Assembly (NCBI RefSeq): GCF_001545035.1
Contig: NZ_FCOJ02000029.1
Location: 26,310 to 90,309, forward strand
Direction of reading: 5' to 3'
From: Caballeronia glebae
GTDB taxonomy: Bacteria > Pseudomonadota > Gammaproteobacteria > Burkholderiales > Burkholderiaceae
Length of the DNA stretch: 64,000 nt
In this document: piece by piece, positions 46,250 to 54,623 of the stretch
Layout of the letters: each line of letters opens with the position of its first letter
How positions within the stretch are numbered: the stretch's first letter is position 1
The notes under the pieces: model-generated
The model's input: only the letters and a program-made list of their open reading frames with translations
Told to the model about the DNA's origin: nothing
Database searches by the model: none
Translations under genes and position numbers: made by a program

Positions 46250-46375
46250 TTTTGTAGTTCGGCTGGGCTTCTATGGAATTTGTGGGTGGGTGGGTTTGCT
46301 GGCGCTTTTTTTCGCCGAATCCCGTTCAGGATTCCACGACAATCCCACCACACCCCTCTTCCCCTAAAAAAAACA

Positions 46376-47323
46376 GTGCCCAAGTCCACCGAAAAACTCG
46401 ATCTCGCGACGCGCGCAGCCTGGCTGTACTACGTCGCCGGCAACACCCAGAACGAGATCGCCGAAAAGCTGCAGATCTCGCGTCCGGTGGCGCAGCGGCT
46501 CGTCGCGTTCGCGGTCGAGAAAAACCTGATCCGCGTGCGGGTCGATCATCGCATCGCCGATTGTCTGTCGCTCGCGAAGGCGCTCAGCGACCGCTACGGC
46601 CTCGCGATGTGCGAAGTCGTGCCCATCGACGGCGACGCGCCCGAACAGGTCGACCGCAAGCTCGCCGTCGCCGGCGCGCAAGTAATGGAGCGCTATCTGC
46701 TCGAAGAAAAGCCGCTCGTCGTGTCGATCGGCAGCGGGCGCACGCTGAAGGCCTGCGTCGCGCAAATCGGGCAGATCGACCGGCCGCAGCATCGTTTCGT
46801 GTCGATGGTCGGCGCGATCGCGCAGGACGGCTCGTCGAATCGCTATGACGTCGCGCAGCAGTTATCGGAAAAGACCGGCGGCAAGCACTTCATGCTGCCC
46901 GCGCCGCTCATGGCCGACAACGAAGCCGAGCGCGCGCAATGGGTCAATCACCGGCTGTATCGGATCGTCGGCGAGCTGGCGCAGAAGGCGGATGTGGCGT
47001 TCGTCGGGATCGGCAACGTCGGCGTGAACTGTCCGCTGCACGAGGACGGCTTCATCACGCGCGCGGAAGTCGACGAGATGATGTTCGAGGGCGCGGTGGC
47101 CGAATGGCTCGGCCTGCCGATCGATGCGCAAGGCAAGCGCGTGCAGTCGAAAACCGGCGCGCGCGCGACGAGCCTCGCGCTCGATTCGCCGCCCAAACGC
47201 CCGACGATCGGCTTCGCGGGCGGCCAGCGCAAGCGCGATGCGCTGGTGGCCGCGTTGAGGGGGAAATGGCTCTCGGGCCTCGTCACGGACGAGTTGTGCG
47301 CCAAGGCCGCGCTCGAAGCCTGA
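46376..47323 (+). CDS. SorC/DeoR-type sugar-binding transcriptional regulator
   Basis: The 315-residue protein has an N-terminal helix-turn-helix (AAWLYYVAGNTQNEIAEKLQISRPVAQRLV spans residues 12-41) and a sugar-phosphate-binding domain with GSGRTLKACV and VAFVGIGNVG. Members respond to phosphorylated sugars made by the pathway they control. The GTG at 46376 is used because upstream residues do not look like the family and the longer frame begins with TTG. It sits between the two arms of the polyol locus and probably represses or activates both. Confidence 0.88.
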   Translation: MPKSTEKLDLATRAAWLYYVAGNTQNEIAEKLQISRPVAQRLVAFAVEKNLIRVRVDHRIADCLSLAKALSDRYGLAMCEVVPIDGDAPEQVDRKLAVAGAQVMERYLLEEKPLVVSIGSGRTLKACVAQIGQIDRPQHRFVSMVGAIAQDGSSNRYDVAQQLSEKTGGKHFMLPAPLMADNEAERAQWVNHRLYRIVGELAQKADVAFVGIGNVGVNCPLHEDGFITRAEVDEMMFEGAVAEWLGLPIDAQGKRVQSKTGARATSLALDSPPKRPTIGFAGGQRKRDALVAALRGKWLSGLVTDELCAKAALEA

Positions 47324-47590
47324 AGGCTCTCGATCCCGGCTTCCACTTCCTGCCCGATTTCCAGCGCGCCGTCGAACTGCTCGCTGCCGCGATACGCGCT
47401 CATCGTGTCGAGCGGTTCGTGCGGCCATGCCGGATTCGGCGCGCCCGTGTCCTTCCTTCCTGATCGACGAAATCTTCTTCGTAAGCATCCAGTTCGACGA
47501 TCACGAGATTCGGCCGAAACCGATTCGCCGCGATGCACGGCGCGCCTTGCCGACGAAACGCGTGTGCGTGCGATGCGGCGCGGCCCTTCC
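47324..47590 (-). pseudogene. Decayed MOSC-domain protein fragment
   Basis: Two pieces of a MOSC (YcbX-like) domain can be read on the minus strand. One frame gives NRFRPNLVIVELDAYEEDFVD (about 47528-47460). A shifted frame, after an apparent deletion, gives EPLDTMSAYR followed by FDGALEIGQEVEAG (about 47420-47340). In intact MOSC proteins these blocks occur in this order with roughly 25-30 residues between, including the conserved cysteine region that is missing here. There is no start or full domain, so this is a remnant. The second piece runs up to the sorC-type gene end, which shows where sequence was lost. Confidence 0.62.
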
Positions 47591-47626
47591 GAACCGCGCC
47601 GCGCTTGTGGCAACACCCGAAAAAAC

Positions 47627-48763
47627 TCAAGCCGCCGTCGCGTGCTCCCGCTGCCACGAATCGACCACCTTGCGCGTGAACGCCTGCCCTTCCGCGTTGA
47701 ACAGATGGCAATGTTCAGGCGGCGCGCCAAGCTTCAACTTCTCGCCGCGCGCGTGCTTTTCCAGCGGCGGAATGCGCGAGATCAATCCATCCGGTGCGAT
47801 TTCGGTTTCGGCGTACAGATACGCCGCGTCGCCGAGCGTTTCGACCGTCATCGCCGTGGCGGAGAGACCGTAATCGCCCGCTTCCGGCGAATTCGGCTGC
47901 AGATGCTCGGGACGAACGCCGACCGTCACCGCATCGCCCGGCTTCGCATTGCCCGGCAGCACGCCGACCAGTTGCGTCTCGCCCGTCGCGTACTTCACGA
48001 GCACGCCGTCGTTCTGAATCTGCGCGACCGTGCCCGACAAAAAGTTCATCTTCGGCGAGCCAATGAACCCCGCGACGAAACGGTTCGCGGGCGCGTGATA
48101 CAGCGTGTTCGGCGTGCCCACCTGCTCGATATTCCCCGCCGACAGCACGACGATCTTGTCCGCGAGCGTCATTGCTTCGACCTGATCGTGCGTCACGTAG
48201 ATCATCGTGGTCTTGAGGTCGTCGTGCAGGCGTGCGAATTCCAGACGCATCTTCACGCGCAGCGCGGCGTCGAGGTTCGAGAGCGGCTCGTCGAACAGGA
48301 ACACTTTGGGCTTGCGCGTGATCGCGCGCCCGATCGCCACGCGCTGCCGCTGACCGCCCGAGAGCTGCTTCGGCTTGCGATCGAGCAGATGGTCGATGTG
48401 CAGAATCTTCGCGGCGTTCTTCACGGCGGCATCGATCGCGGGCTTCTTCTCGCCGGCGAGCTTGAGGCCGAACGCCATGTTGTCGTAGAGCGTCATGTGC
48501 GGATAGAGCGCGTACGACTGAAACACCATCGCGATGCCGCGCTTCGCGGGCGCGAGTTCGTTCACGCGCGCGTTGTCGATCATCAGGTCGCCGCCGCTGA
48601 TGTCCTCCAGACCGGCGATCATGCGCATCAGCGTCGACTTTCCGCAGCCCGACGGTCCCACGAACACGACGAACTCGCCGTCGTTGATATCGAGGTTGAT
48701 GTTGCGCATCACCTCGGTTTCTTCATAACGCTTGCTGATGTTGCGCAGTGTCAGGCTAGCCAT
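47627..48763 (-). CDS. Polyol/sugar ABC transporter ATP-binding protein (UgpC/MtlK type)
   Basis: The 378-residue ATPase has Walker A GPSGCGKST, signature LSGGQRQR and Walker B VFLFDEP in an N-terminal nucleotide-binding domain, then a C-terminal MalK-like regulatory OB domain (VGVRPEHLQP). It is the last gene of an operon with two permeases and a binding protein, and it powers that importer. MtlK/SmoK of mannitol/sorbitol systems are close relatives by sequence type. The start codon ATG at 48763 follows a GGAG. Confidence 0.93.
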   Translation of the reverse strand: MASLTLRNISKRYEETEVMRNINLDINDGEFVVFVGPSGCGKSTLMRMIAGLEDISGGDLMIDNARVNELAPAKRGIAMVFQSYALYPHMTLYDNMAFGLKLAGEKKPAIDAAVKNAAKILHIDHLLDRKPKQLSGGQRQRVAIGRAITRKPKVFLFDEPLSNLDAALRVKMRLEFARLHDDLKTTMIYVTHDQVEAMTLADKIVVLSAGNIEQVGTPNTLYHAPANRFVAGFIGSPKMNFLSGTVAQIQNDGVLVKYATGETQLVGVLPGNAKPGDAVTVGVRPEHLQPNSPEAGDYGLSATAMTVETLGDAAYLYAETEIAPDGLISRIPPLEKHARGEKLKLGAPPEHCHLFNAEGQAFTRKVVDSWQREHATAA

Positions 48764-48808
48764 GGTGTGTGTCTCCAGTCTTCATTAGCGATGCGATGAA
48801 CGCCATCG

Positions 48809-49522
48809 CTATCTGAGTTCGAACGTCGCGTTCTGCAGCCATTGCTCGACGAGCGCAGGCAACCGCGTCATGTCGTCGAATACCGCTTGCGCGCCCGCTT
48901 TTTCCAGCGCGCCGATCTGTCCTTCGCTCGCATGCCCGCCGCCGATGAAGCCGAGCACGGGCATGCCCGCCGCCCGCGCCGCGCTCACGCCGGTCACGCT
49001 GTCCTCGACGACGAGGCAGCGCAGCGGATCGATGCGCATCGCGCGCGCCGCCGCGAGGTACACGTCCGGCGCGGGCTTCGGATTCGCGACCATGTCCGCG
49101 CAAAAGCGCCGCTCGCCGAAGAAGCGCAAGAGGCCCGTGCGTTGCAGCACGGCATCGACGTAGGTCGAGAAGCTGTTGCTCGCGCACGCCTTCGTGAAGG
49201 GCACGGCCGCGAGCGCCTCGGCGATGCCCGGCACGGTCGGCGCCTCTATCGCCGCCGCTTCGACGGCACGCCGGATCGCGACGACCTGATCGTTCGTCAG
49301 CGCTCGGTTCACCGTATCGGCGGCGCTCGCGAGCACTGCCTCGATGCGCAGGCCGAGCAGCGGCATCACGACGGGCTCCACATCGACGCCCGGCCACAGC
49401 GCCTGCAATTCGCCGACGAGCATGCGCGCCGCCACCGCTTCGCTGTCGATCAGCACGCCGTCGCAATCGCAGATCAGCAGGCGATCTTCGAGGTTGGCCT
49501 CTCTGGATGGGGTGAGGTTCAC
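48809..49522 (-). CDS. HAD-superfamily phosphatase within the polyol transporter operon
   Basis: The 237-residue product is a HAD subfamily IA hydrolase: the nucleophile motif ICDCDGVLIDSE near residue 18, a conserved Lys in ANPKPAPDVYL and the acidic motif VVEDSVTGV. The cap is helical. Such enzymes dephosphorylate sugar phosphates. It sits between a permease and the ATPase, so it may remove toxic or dead-end sugar phosphates during polyol growth; this role is inferred from position. Confidence 0.87.
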   Translation of the reverse strand: MNLTPSREANLEDRLLICDCDGVLIDSEAVAARMLVGELQALWPGVDVEPVVMPLLGLRIEAVLASAADTVNRALTNDQVVAIRRAVEAAAIEAPTVPGIAEALAAVPFTKACASNSFSTYVDAVLQRTGLLRFFGERRFCADMVANPKPAPDVYLAAARAMRIDPLRCLVVEDSVTGVSAARAAGMPVLGFIGGGHASEGQIGALEKAGAQAVFDDMTRLPALVEQWLQNATFELR

Positions 49523-49532
49523 GAGTGCGTCC

Positions 49533-50384
49533 TCACTTCACCGCGCCAAACGTGAGGCCGCGTACCAGTTGCTTCTGCGAGACCCAGCCGACGATGAGAA
49601 TCGGCGCGACCGCGAGCAACGAAGCCGCCGAGAGCTTGGCCCAGAAAAGGCCCTCCGGACTCGAATACGACGCAATGAACACCGTCAGCGGCGCCGCGTT
49701 CGAGCTAGAGAGGTTGATGCTCCAGAACGCCTCGTTCCACGACAGGATGATGAGCAAAAGACCCGTCGATGCGAGACCGGGCAACGCCATCGGCATCAGC
49801 AGATAGACGATCTCCTGCCATGTGGTCGCGCCGTCGATGCGGCCCGCTTCGAGAATGTCCTTCGGCACTTCGTTGAAATAGGTGAAGGCCATCCATACGG
49901 CAATCGGCAGGTTGATCAGCGTGTACACGATCACGAGGCCGGACACGGTGTCGAGCAGGCCCGTGTTCTTCCACAGCAGATAGATCGGCACGAGCACGCC
50001 GACCGACGGCATCATCTTCGTGGAGAGCATCCACAACAGCACCGACTGCGTTTTCCTGGTCGGGAAGAAGGCCATCGCGTAGGCGCACGGCACGGCGAGA
50101 ATCAGGCAAAGCACCGTGACGCCCAGCGAGATCAGCACCGAATTCCACGCGAAGCCGAAGTAATTGCTGCGCGCGAACACTTCGCGAAAGCTGTCCAGCG
50201 TCGGCGTGAAAAACAGCGACGACGAATACGCCTGCTGCTCGGTCTTGAACGCGGTGATCGTCATCCAGAAGATCGGGAAGAACAGCAGGATCGACACGAT
50301 CCACGCGACGATGCCGGGCACGATGTTCTTGACGTGACCGAGCGCGGTGGTCCGCGGCGGTGCGCTTACGGATTGAGTGCTCAT
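49533..50384 (-). CDS. ABC transporter permease, MtlG/SmoG type
   Basis: The 283-residue permease has six membrane segments and the EAA loop EVPKDILEAGRIDGATTWQEIVYLLMP near residue 190. The ATG at 50384 overlaps the TGA of the next upstream permease (ATGA). It belongs to the carbohydrate-uptake type 1 family, to which polyol importers belong. It pairs with the following MtlF-type permease. Confidence 0.92.
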   Translation of the reverse strand: MSTQSVSAPPRTTALGHVKNIVPGIVAWIVSILLFFPIFWMTITAFKTEQQAYSSSLFFTPTLDSFREVFARSNYFGFAWNSVLISLGVTVLCLILAVPCAYAMAFFPTRKTQSVLLWMLSTKMMPSVGVLVPIYLLWKNTGLLDTVSGLVIVYTLINLPIAVWMAFTYFNEVPKDILEAGRIDGATTWQEIVYLLMPMALPGLASTGLLLIILSWNEAFWSINLSSSNAAPLTVFIASYSSPEGLFWAKLSAASLLAVAPILIVGWVSQKQLVRGLTFGAVK

Positions 50385-51319
50385 GACTCGTACTCCCCTT
50401 TGAGGTTCTTCGCGAGCATTCTCACGAGGAAGAACGCGACGATGTTGGCGAGAATCACCGCGAGAATGCCGCCCGCCGATGCGAGACCGACATCGAACTG
50501 CTGCAGGCCGAGCGCGTAAATCAGGTACGAGAGATTGGTCGTCGCGGTGCCGGGGCCGCCGCCCGTCGTCGTATAGATTTCCGCGAAGATCGACAGGAGA
50601 AAGATGGTTTCCATCATCACGACCACGGCGACCGCGCGCTTCAAATGCGGCAGCGTGATGAAGAAGAACATCGCGAACGGACCCGCGCCGTCGATGCGCG
50701 CCGCTTCCTTCTGCTCCTGGTCGAGCGATTGAATCGCCGTGAAGAGAATCAGGAACGCGAACGGCAGCCACTGCCACGCGACGATCACAATCACCGCGAA
50801 AAGCGGATAGTCGGCGAACCAGTCGATCGGCTGCATGCCCATCGAGCGCATCAGGCCGGCGATGAGGCCGTACACCGGATGCAGGATCATGTTCTTCCAG
50901 ATAAGCGCGGAGACCGTCGGCATCACGAAGAACGGCGCGATCACGAGCAGACGCGCGATGCCCTGCCCGACGAACTTGCGATCGAACAGCACGGCGAGCA
51001 GCACGCCGCCCACGACCGTGATGACGAGCACCGAAACGATCAGCGTCAGCGTGTGTCCGATGGACGGCCCGAACGCGGGATCGGTGACGAGAAACTCGAA
51101 GTTATCGAAGCCCGCGAAACCTTTGACATCCGGATTCAGCAGGTTGTAGCGCGAGAACGAGAACCAGATCGTCATCGCGAGCGGAATGGCCATCCACAGA
51201 AAGAGCAGTCCGGTCGACGGCGAGATCAGCCAGCGCACCGACTTCGCGCGGCGCTTGTCGCGCTCGGCGGCGGACTCCTCCAGATGACGATCGGTGATGG
51301 GGGGATTCAGTTGACTCAT
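50381..51319 (-). CDS. ABC transporter permease, MtlF/SmoF type
   Basis: The 312-residue product starts with a long cytoplasmic N-terminus and has six membrane segments. The EAA-type loop is near LDQEQKEAARIDGAGPFAMFFFITLP. It is the first permease of the importer, located 63 bases after the binding protein gene, and overlaps the second permease by four bases. Confidence 0.92.
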   Translation of the reverse strand: MSQLNPPITDRHLEESAAERDKRRAKSVRWLISPSTGLLFLWMAIPLAMTIWFSFSRYNLLNPDVKGFAGFDNFEFLVTDPAFGPSIGHTLTLIVSVLVITVVGGVLLAVLFDRKFVGQGIARLLVIAPFFVMPTVSALIWKNMILHPVYGLIAGLMRSMGMQPIDWFADYPLFAVIVIVAWQWLPFAFLILFTAIQSLDQEQKEAARIDGAGPFAMFFFITLPHLKRAVAVVVMMETIFLLSIFAEIYTTTGGGPGTATTNLSYLIYALGLQQFDVGLASAGGILAVILANIVAFFLVRMLAKNLKGEYES

Positions 51320-51382
51320 CGTGTCACCTCTCGATGATGCTTCCCGGGCCGCATCAGGCGACGCGGCCCGTTACCACGGAAA

Positions 51383-52750
51383 TTACTTCTGATAGCCCGC
51401 TTGCTTCACGGCGCGATCGGCGGTGGCGTTCGCCGCCTTCAGCGCCTGATCGACGCTCGTCTGTCCGGCGACGACACCCGCGATCGACTGACCGACCACC
51501 GTGCCGAACGACTGGAACTCCGGAATGCCGACGAACTGGATGCCGCTATACGGCACCTTCTTGAGCGTCGCGTCGTTCGGGTCGGCGGTTTCGATCGCCT
51601 TCAGCACGAAGTCGCCGAACGGCGCGGCCTGCTTGTACTCGGGGCGCGCATAGGTGGACTTGCGCGTGCCCGGCGGCACCGAGGCCCAGCCTTCGTCCTT
51701 GCCGACCATTTCGATGTATTCCTTCGACGTCGCCCACGCGGCGAACTTCTTCGCGGCGTCCTGCTGCTTCGACGTCTTCGGAATCGCGAGCGACCACGAC
51801 CACAGCCAGTGCGAGCCCTTCGGCGTGACGGCGACAGGCGCGGCCGCGAAGCCGATCTTGTCCGACACCTGCGACTGCGACTTGTTGTACAGCATGCCCG
51901 CGGCGACGGTCGCGTCGATCCACATCGCGCACTTGCCGGAGGACATCAGCGTGAGGTTCTCGTTGAAGCCGTTCGAGCTCGCTCCCGGCGGGCCGTCGCT
52001 CTTCAGCAGATCGGCGTAGAAGCCGACCGCCTTTTTCCACTCGGGCGTGTCGAGCTGCGCCTGCCATTTCTCGTTGAACCATTCGCCGCCGAACGTGTTC
52101 ACGACCGTCGATACGAATGCCATGTTCTCGCCCCAGCCAGCCTTGCCGCGCAGACAGATGCCGTACTGGCCCTTGGCCTTGTCGGTGAGCTTGTCGGCGA
52201 ATTGCTTGATCTGGTCGTAAGTCGGCTGATCCGGCATCTTGAGGCCCGCTGCCTGGAACAGATCCTTGCGGTAGTACGTCATCGAGCTTTCGACGTAGAA
52301 CGGCAGCGCATAGAGCGTGTTGTTGTACGACAGGCCGTCGCGCGCGGTCTTCACGACGTCGTCGAGATCGTAGTTGGCGGGCAGACCCGTCATCGGCGAG
52401 AGCCAGCCGCGCTTGCCCCACTGCGGCGCCTCGTAGGTGCCGATGGTGATCACGTCGAACTGGCCGCTGTTGGTCGTGATGTCGGTCGTGGCACGCTGGC
52501 GCAGCACGTTCTCTTCGAGAATCACCCATTTGAGCTGGATGTCCGGATTGGCCTTTTCGAACGCCGGCGCGAGCTTCTTCAGCTCGATCATGTCCGGGTT
52601 GTTCAAGGTCGCGATCGTGATGGTCGTCGCCGCATGCACCGAGAGCGGCACGAGCGCCGCCGCGGCCAAAGCAGCGGTCAGCGTCGCGGCCGCGAACGGA
52701 GCGCGACGCGCGCGCGGTTGTGCTCGAACGATGCGTTGAGTGCGTTTCAT
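51383..52750 (-). CDS. Polyol/sugar ABC transporter substrate-binding protein
   Basis: The 455-residue protein has a long signal peptide (basic start, hydrophobic AATLTAALAAAALVPL, cut near VHAA). The mature part is a type 1 solute-binding protein with YALPFYVESSMTYYRKDLF near residue 145. It resembles MtlE/SmoE-type mannitol/sorbitol binding proteins. The start ATG at 52750 follows an AGGAGA ribosome site. It is the most upstream transport gene, with a promoter and a palindrome before it. Which polyol is bound is not settled. Confidence 0.9.
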   Translation of the reverse strand: MKRTQRIVRAQPRARRAPFAAATLTAALAAAALVPLSVHAATTITIATLNNPDMIELKKLAPAFEKANPDIQLKWVILEENVLRQRATTDITTNSGQFDVITIGTYEAPQWGKRGWLSPMTGLPANYDLDDVVKTARDGLSYNNTLYALPFYVESSMTYYRKDLFQAAGLKMPDQPTYDQIKQFADKLTDKAKGQYGICLRGKAGWGENMAFVSTVVNTFGGEWFNEKWQAQLDTPEWKKAVGFYADLLKSDGPPGASSNGFNENLTLMSSGKCAMWIDATVAAGMLYNKSQSQVSDKIGFAAAPVAVTPKGSHWLWSWSLAIPKTSKQQDAAKKFAAWATSKEYIEMVGKDEGWASVPPGTRKSTYARPEYKQAAPFGDFVLKAIETADPNDATLKKVPYSGIQFVGIPEFQSFGTVVGQSIAGVVAGQTSVDQALKAANATADRAVKQAGYQK

Positions 52751-52845
52751 TTGAGTTCGTCTCCTTTTTGTTGGCACGGGCGCCGCGCCGGTCTCGATGC
52801 ATGAACGCAAGCGCCGTGTATGCCGCTGCCTGCTTTTGAGGGTGC

Positions 52846-52860
52846 GCGATCATGGATCGC
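52846..52860. promoter_or_regulatory. Perfect 6-3-6 palindrome upstream of the binding protein gene
   Basis: GCGATC and GATCGC flank ATG in the leader about 95 bases before the binding protein start. It could bind the SorC-type regulator, which is otherwise without an obvious site here. It lies downstream of the candidate start point, so it would act as a roadblock. Chance occurrence is possible. Confidence 0.35.
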
Positions 52861-52953
52861 GTGGTTGCCGGGGTTATCCTTGCTGCCGCACTGCGCACGA
52901 CATGTCTCGCGTCCGCCTTCGCGATCGTGGCGCATTCGCCGCGACGCCGTTTC

Positions 52954-52981
52954 ACTATAGACGGTGCTTTCCGTGCTTCAA
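52954..52981 (-). promoter_or_regulatory. Putative sigma-70 promoter of the polyol transport genes
   Basis: On the minus strand TTGAAG (52981-52976, four of six) and TATAGT (52959-52954, five of six) are 16 bases apart. It gives a leader of about 200 bases before the binding protein gene, so transport genes could be expressed independently of the upstream dehydrogenase. Confidence 0.5.
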
Positions 52982-53009
52982 GCCGCACGCCCCGCGCGGG
53001 GGCGGTGCA

Positions 53010-53783
53010 TCAACTCATCCAGTTGCCGCCGTCGACGTTGATCGTCTGCGCGGTGATGTAATCCGAATCCGATGACGCCAGAAAGAGCGCCGCGCCCGTC
53101 AGGTCGGCGGGCACGCCCATGCGCCCGAGCGGCACTTCCTCGCCGACGAGCCGTTTCTTCTCGCCGAGCGGACGATTCTCGTAGCGCGCGAAGAGCGCAT
53201 CGACCTCGTTCCACATCGGGGTATCGACGACGCCCGGCGCGATGCCGTTCACGTTGATGCGCTCTTTTGCGAGCGCGAGCGCCGCCGATTGCGTGTAGCT
53301 GATCACCGCCGCCTTGGTCGCGCAGTAATGCGACACGAGCGCCTCGCCGCGCCGTCCGGCCTGCGATGACATATTGATGATCTTGCCGCCGCGCCCCTGC
53401 TCGACCATGCGAAGCGCGACCGCTTGCATCAGGAAGAACATGCCCTTCACGTTGACCGCGTAGAGGCGGTCGTAGACGTCCCAGGATTCGTCGAGGATCG
53501 GGCGCATGTCGAAGAGCGCCGCGTTGTTGAAGAGAATGTCGACGCCGCCGAAACGCTTGACGGCGCTTGCCACGATGCGCGCGATATCTTCGCGCTGCGT
53601 GACGTCGGCCTTGAGCGCGAACACGCGCCCGGGCGCATCCGCGAAGCGCTGGGCCATGTCGTCTTCGTTCTTCACGTCGACGACGACCAACTTCGCGCCT
53701 TCTTCCAGATAGCGCCGCGCAACCGCTTCGCCGATACCGCTCGCGGCGCCCGTGATGATCGCGACCTTGTCTCTCAATCTCAC
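53010..53783 (-). CDS. SDR-family polyol dehydrogenase (sorbitol/galactitol 2-dehydrogenase type)
   Basis: The 257-residue short-chain dehydrogenase has the NAD motif TGAASGIGE near residue 11, NNAALFD, and the catalytic Ser-Tyr-Lys (SSQAG, YCATK). Sequence blocks APGVVDTPMWNEVD and GKIINMSSQAGRRGE match SmoS/PolS-type L-iditol 2-dehydrogenases. Such enzymes convert D-sorbitol to D-fructose and related polyols to ketoses. It heads the transport operon, which supports the polyol assignment; substrate range is inferred. Confidence 0.86.
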   Translation of the reverse strand: MRLRDKVAIITGAASGIGEAVARRYLEEGAKLVVVDVKNEDDMAQRFADAPGRVFALKADVTQREDIARIVASAVKRFGGVDILFNNAALFDMRPILDESWDVYDRLYAVNVKGMFFLMQAVALRMVEQGRGGKIINMSSQAGRRGEALVSHYCATKAAVISYTQSAALALAKERINVNGIAPGVVDTPMWNEVDALFARYENRPLGEKKRLVGEEVPLGRMGVPADLTGAALFLASSDSDYITAQTINVDGGNWMS

Positions 53784-54123
53784 CGATGTCTCCGATTTCT
53801 GGCTTCGCTCTTTCGCGGTGAGCGAACGCTCCGCAAATGAACAATTGCTCTCTGTTTGATCGAATGATCGGCGCTGCGCGTGATCGTGTCAAGGCATCGG
53901 CGCAGGTTTCGATGTTGCGACGCGCAAACGTCGGAAAACCTCGGGAAAACCCCGCCTGGCAAGGCGTCCGGGAGCAAGGGGCGTACCGCGGGGCGAGGCA
54001 TTTGAGGCAATACGCGCGTGCAACCGATGACGATACGTTATATCATCTCGGAAACGTCCGACGAGCGGAGCTTCCGCTCGCGCTTCAACCTTTTCCAGCC
54101 ACGTCCTGCGTGGCCGACATCAC
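53784..54123. other. Intergenic region before zur (340 bases)
   Basis: No gene is seen. It carries the divergent control regions of the SDR gene and of zur. The only clear element is a Zur-box-like sequence near 54032-54049, listed separately. Confidence 0.5.
54032..54049. promoter_or_regulatory. Zur-box-like operator upstream of zur-znuACB
   Basis: The sequence has the core GTTATA flanked as GATACGTTATA, which matches nine of eleven bases of the left half of the classic proteobacterial Zur box (GAAATGTTATA). The right half is less symmetrical. It is 75 bases before the zur ATG, where repression by zinc-loaded Zur is expected. Confidence 0.5.
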
Positions 54124-54582
54124 ATGACCGCATCCGTCGAAACCATGCTGGCGCGCGCTGAAGTCCTCGCTGTCGAGCGCGGCGTCGCGCTCACGCCGCT
54201 GCGCCGTCAGGTATACGAACTCGTGCTGAAGGCGCACAAGCCGATCGGCGCCTACGACCTCATCGACGCGATGGAGCCGCAACGCGGCGCGCGCGTGCCG
54301 CCGACCACCGTGTATCGGGCGCTTGAGTTTCTGGTCGAAAACGGCTTCGTGCATCGCATCGAATCGAAGAACGCGTTCATCGCGTGTTGCGATGCCGGCA
54401 AGCCGCACGAAAGCCAGTTCCTCATTTGCGACGAATGCGGCGCGACGCTCGAAATCCAGGGCCGCGAACTCGCTTCGTCGCTGTCGGCGAGTCCGCCCGC
54501 GCATGGCTTCCAGGTGCATCACCAGGTCGTCGAACTGAGCGGGCTGTGCGCCGATTGCCAGCGAAAGCATCGCGGCGCGTGA
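54124..54582 (+). CDS. zur: Zinc uptake regulator Zur (Fur family)
   Basis: Zur represses zinc uptake genes when zinc is plentiful. The 152-residue protein has an N-terminal winged helix (LTPLRRQVYELVLKAHKPIGAYDLI), the DNA-contact region PPTTVYRALEFL, and two zinc-binding cysteine pairs, CDECG near residue 102 and CADC near the C-terminus. It starts the plus-strand operon zur-znuA-znuC-znuB. The Zur identity, not Fur, rests on that context and on the missing Fur-specific HHDHF sequence. Confidence 0.93.
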   Translation: MTASVETMLARAEVLAVERGVALTPLRRQVYELVLKAHKPIGAYDLIDAMEPQRGARVPPTTVYRALEFLVENGFVHRIESKNAFIACCDAGKPHESQFLICDECGATLEIQGRELASSLSASPPAHGFQVHHQVVELSGLCADCQRKHRGA

Positions 54583-54623
54583 ATCGCATCATCCCGAGAA
54601 CAACTCAGCCAGAAAGGAAATCG

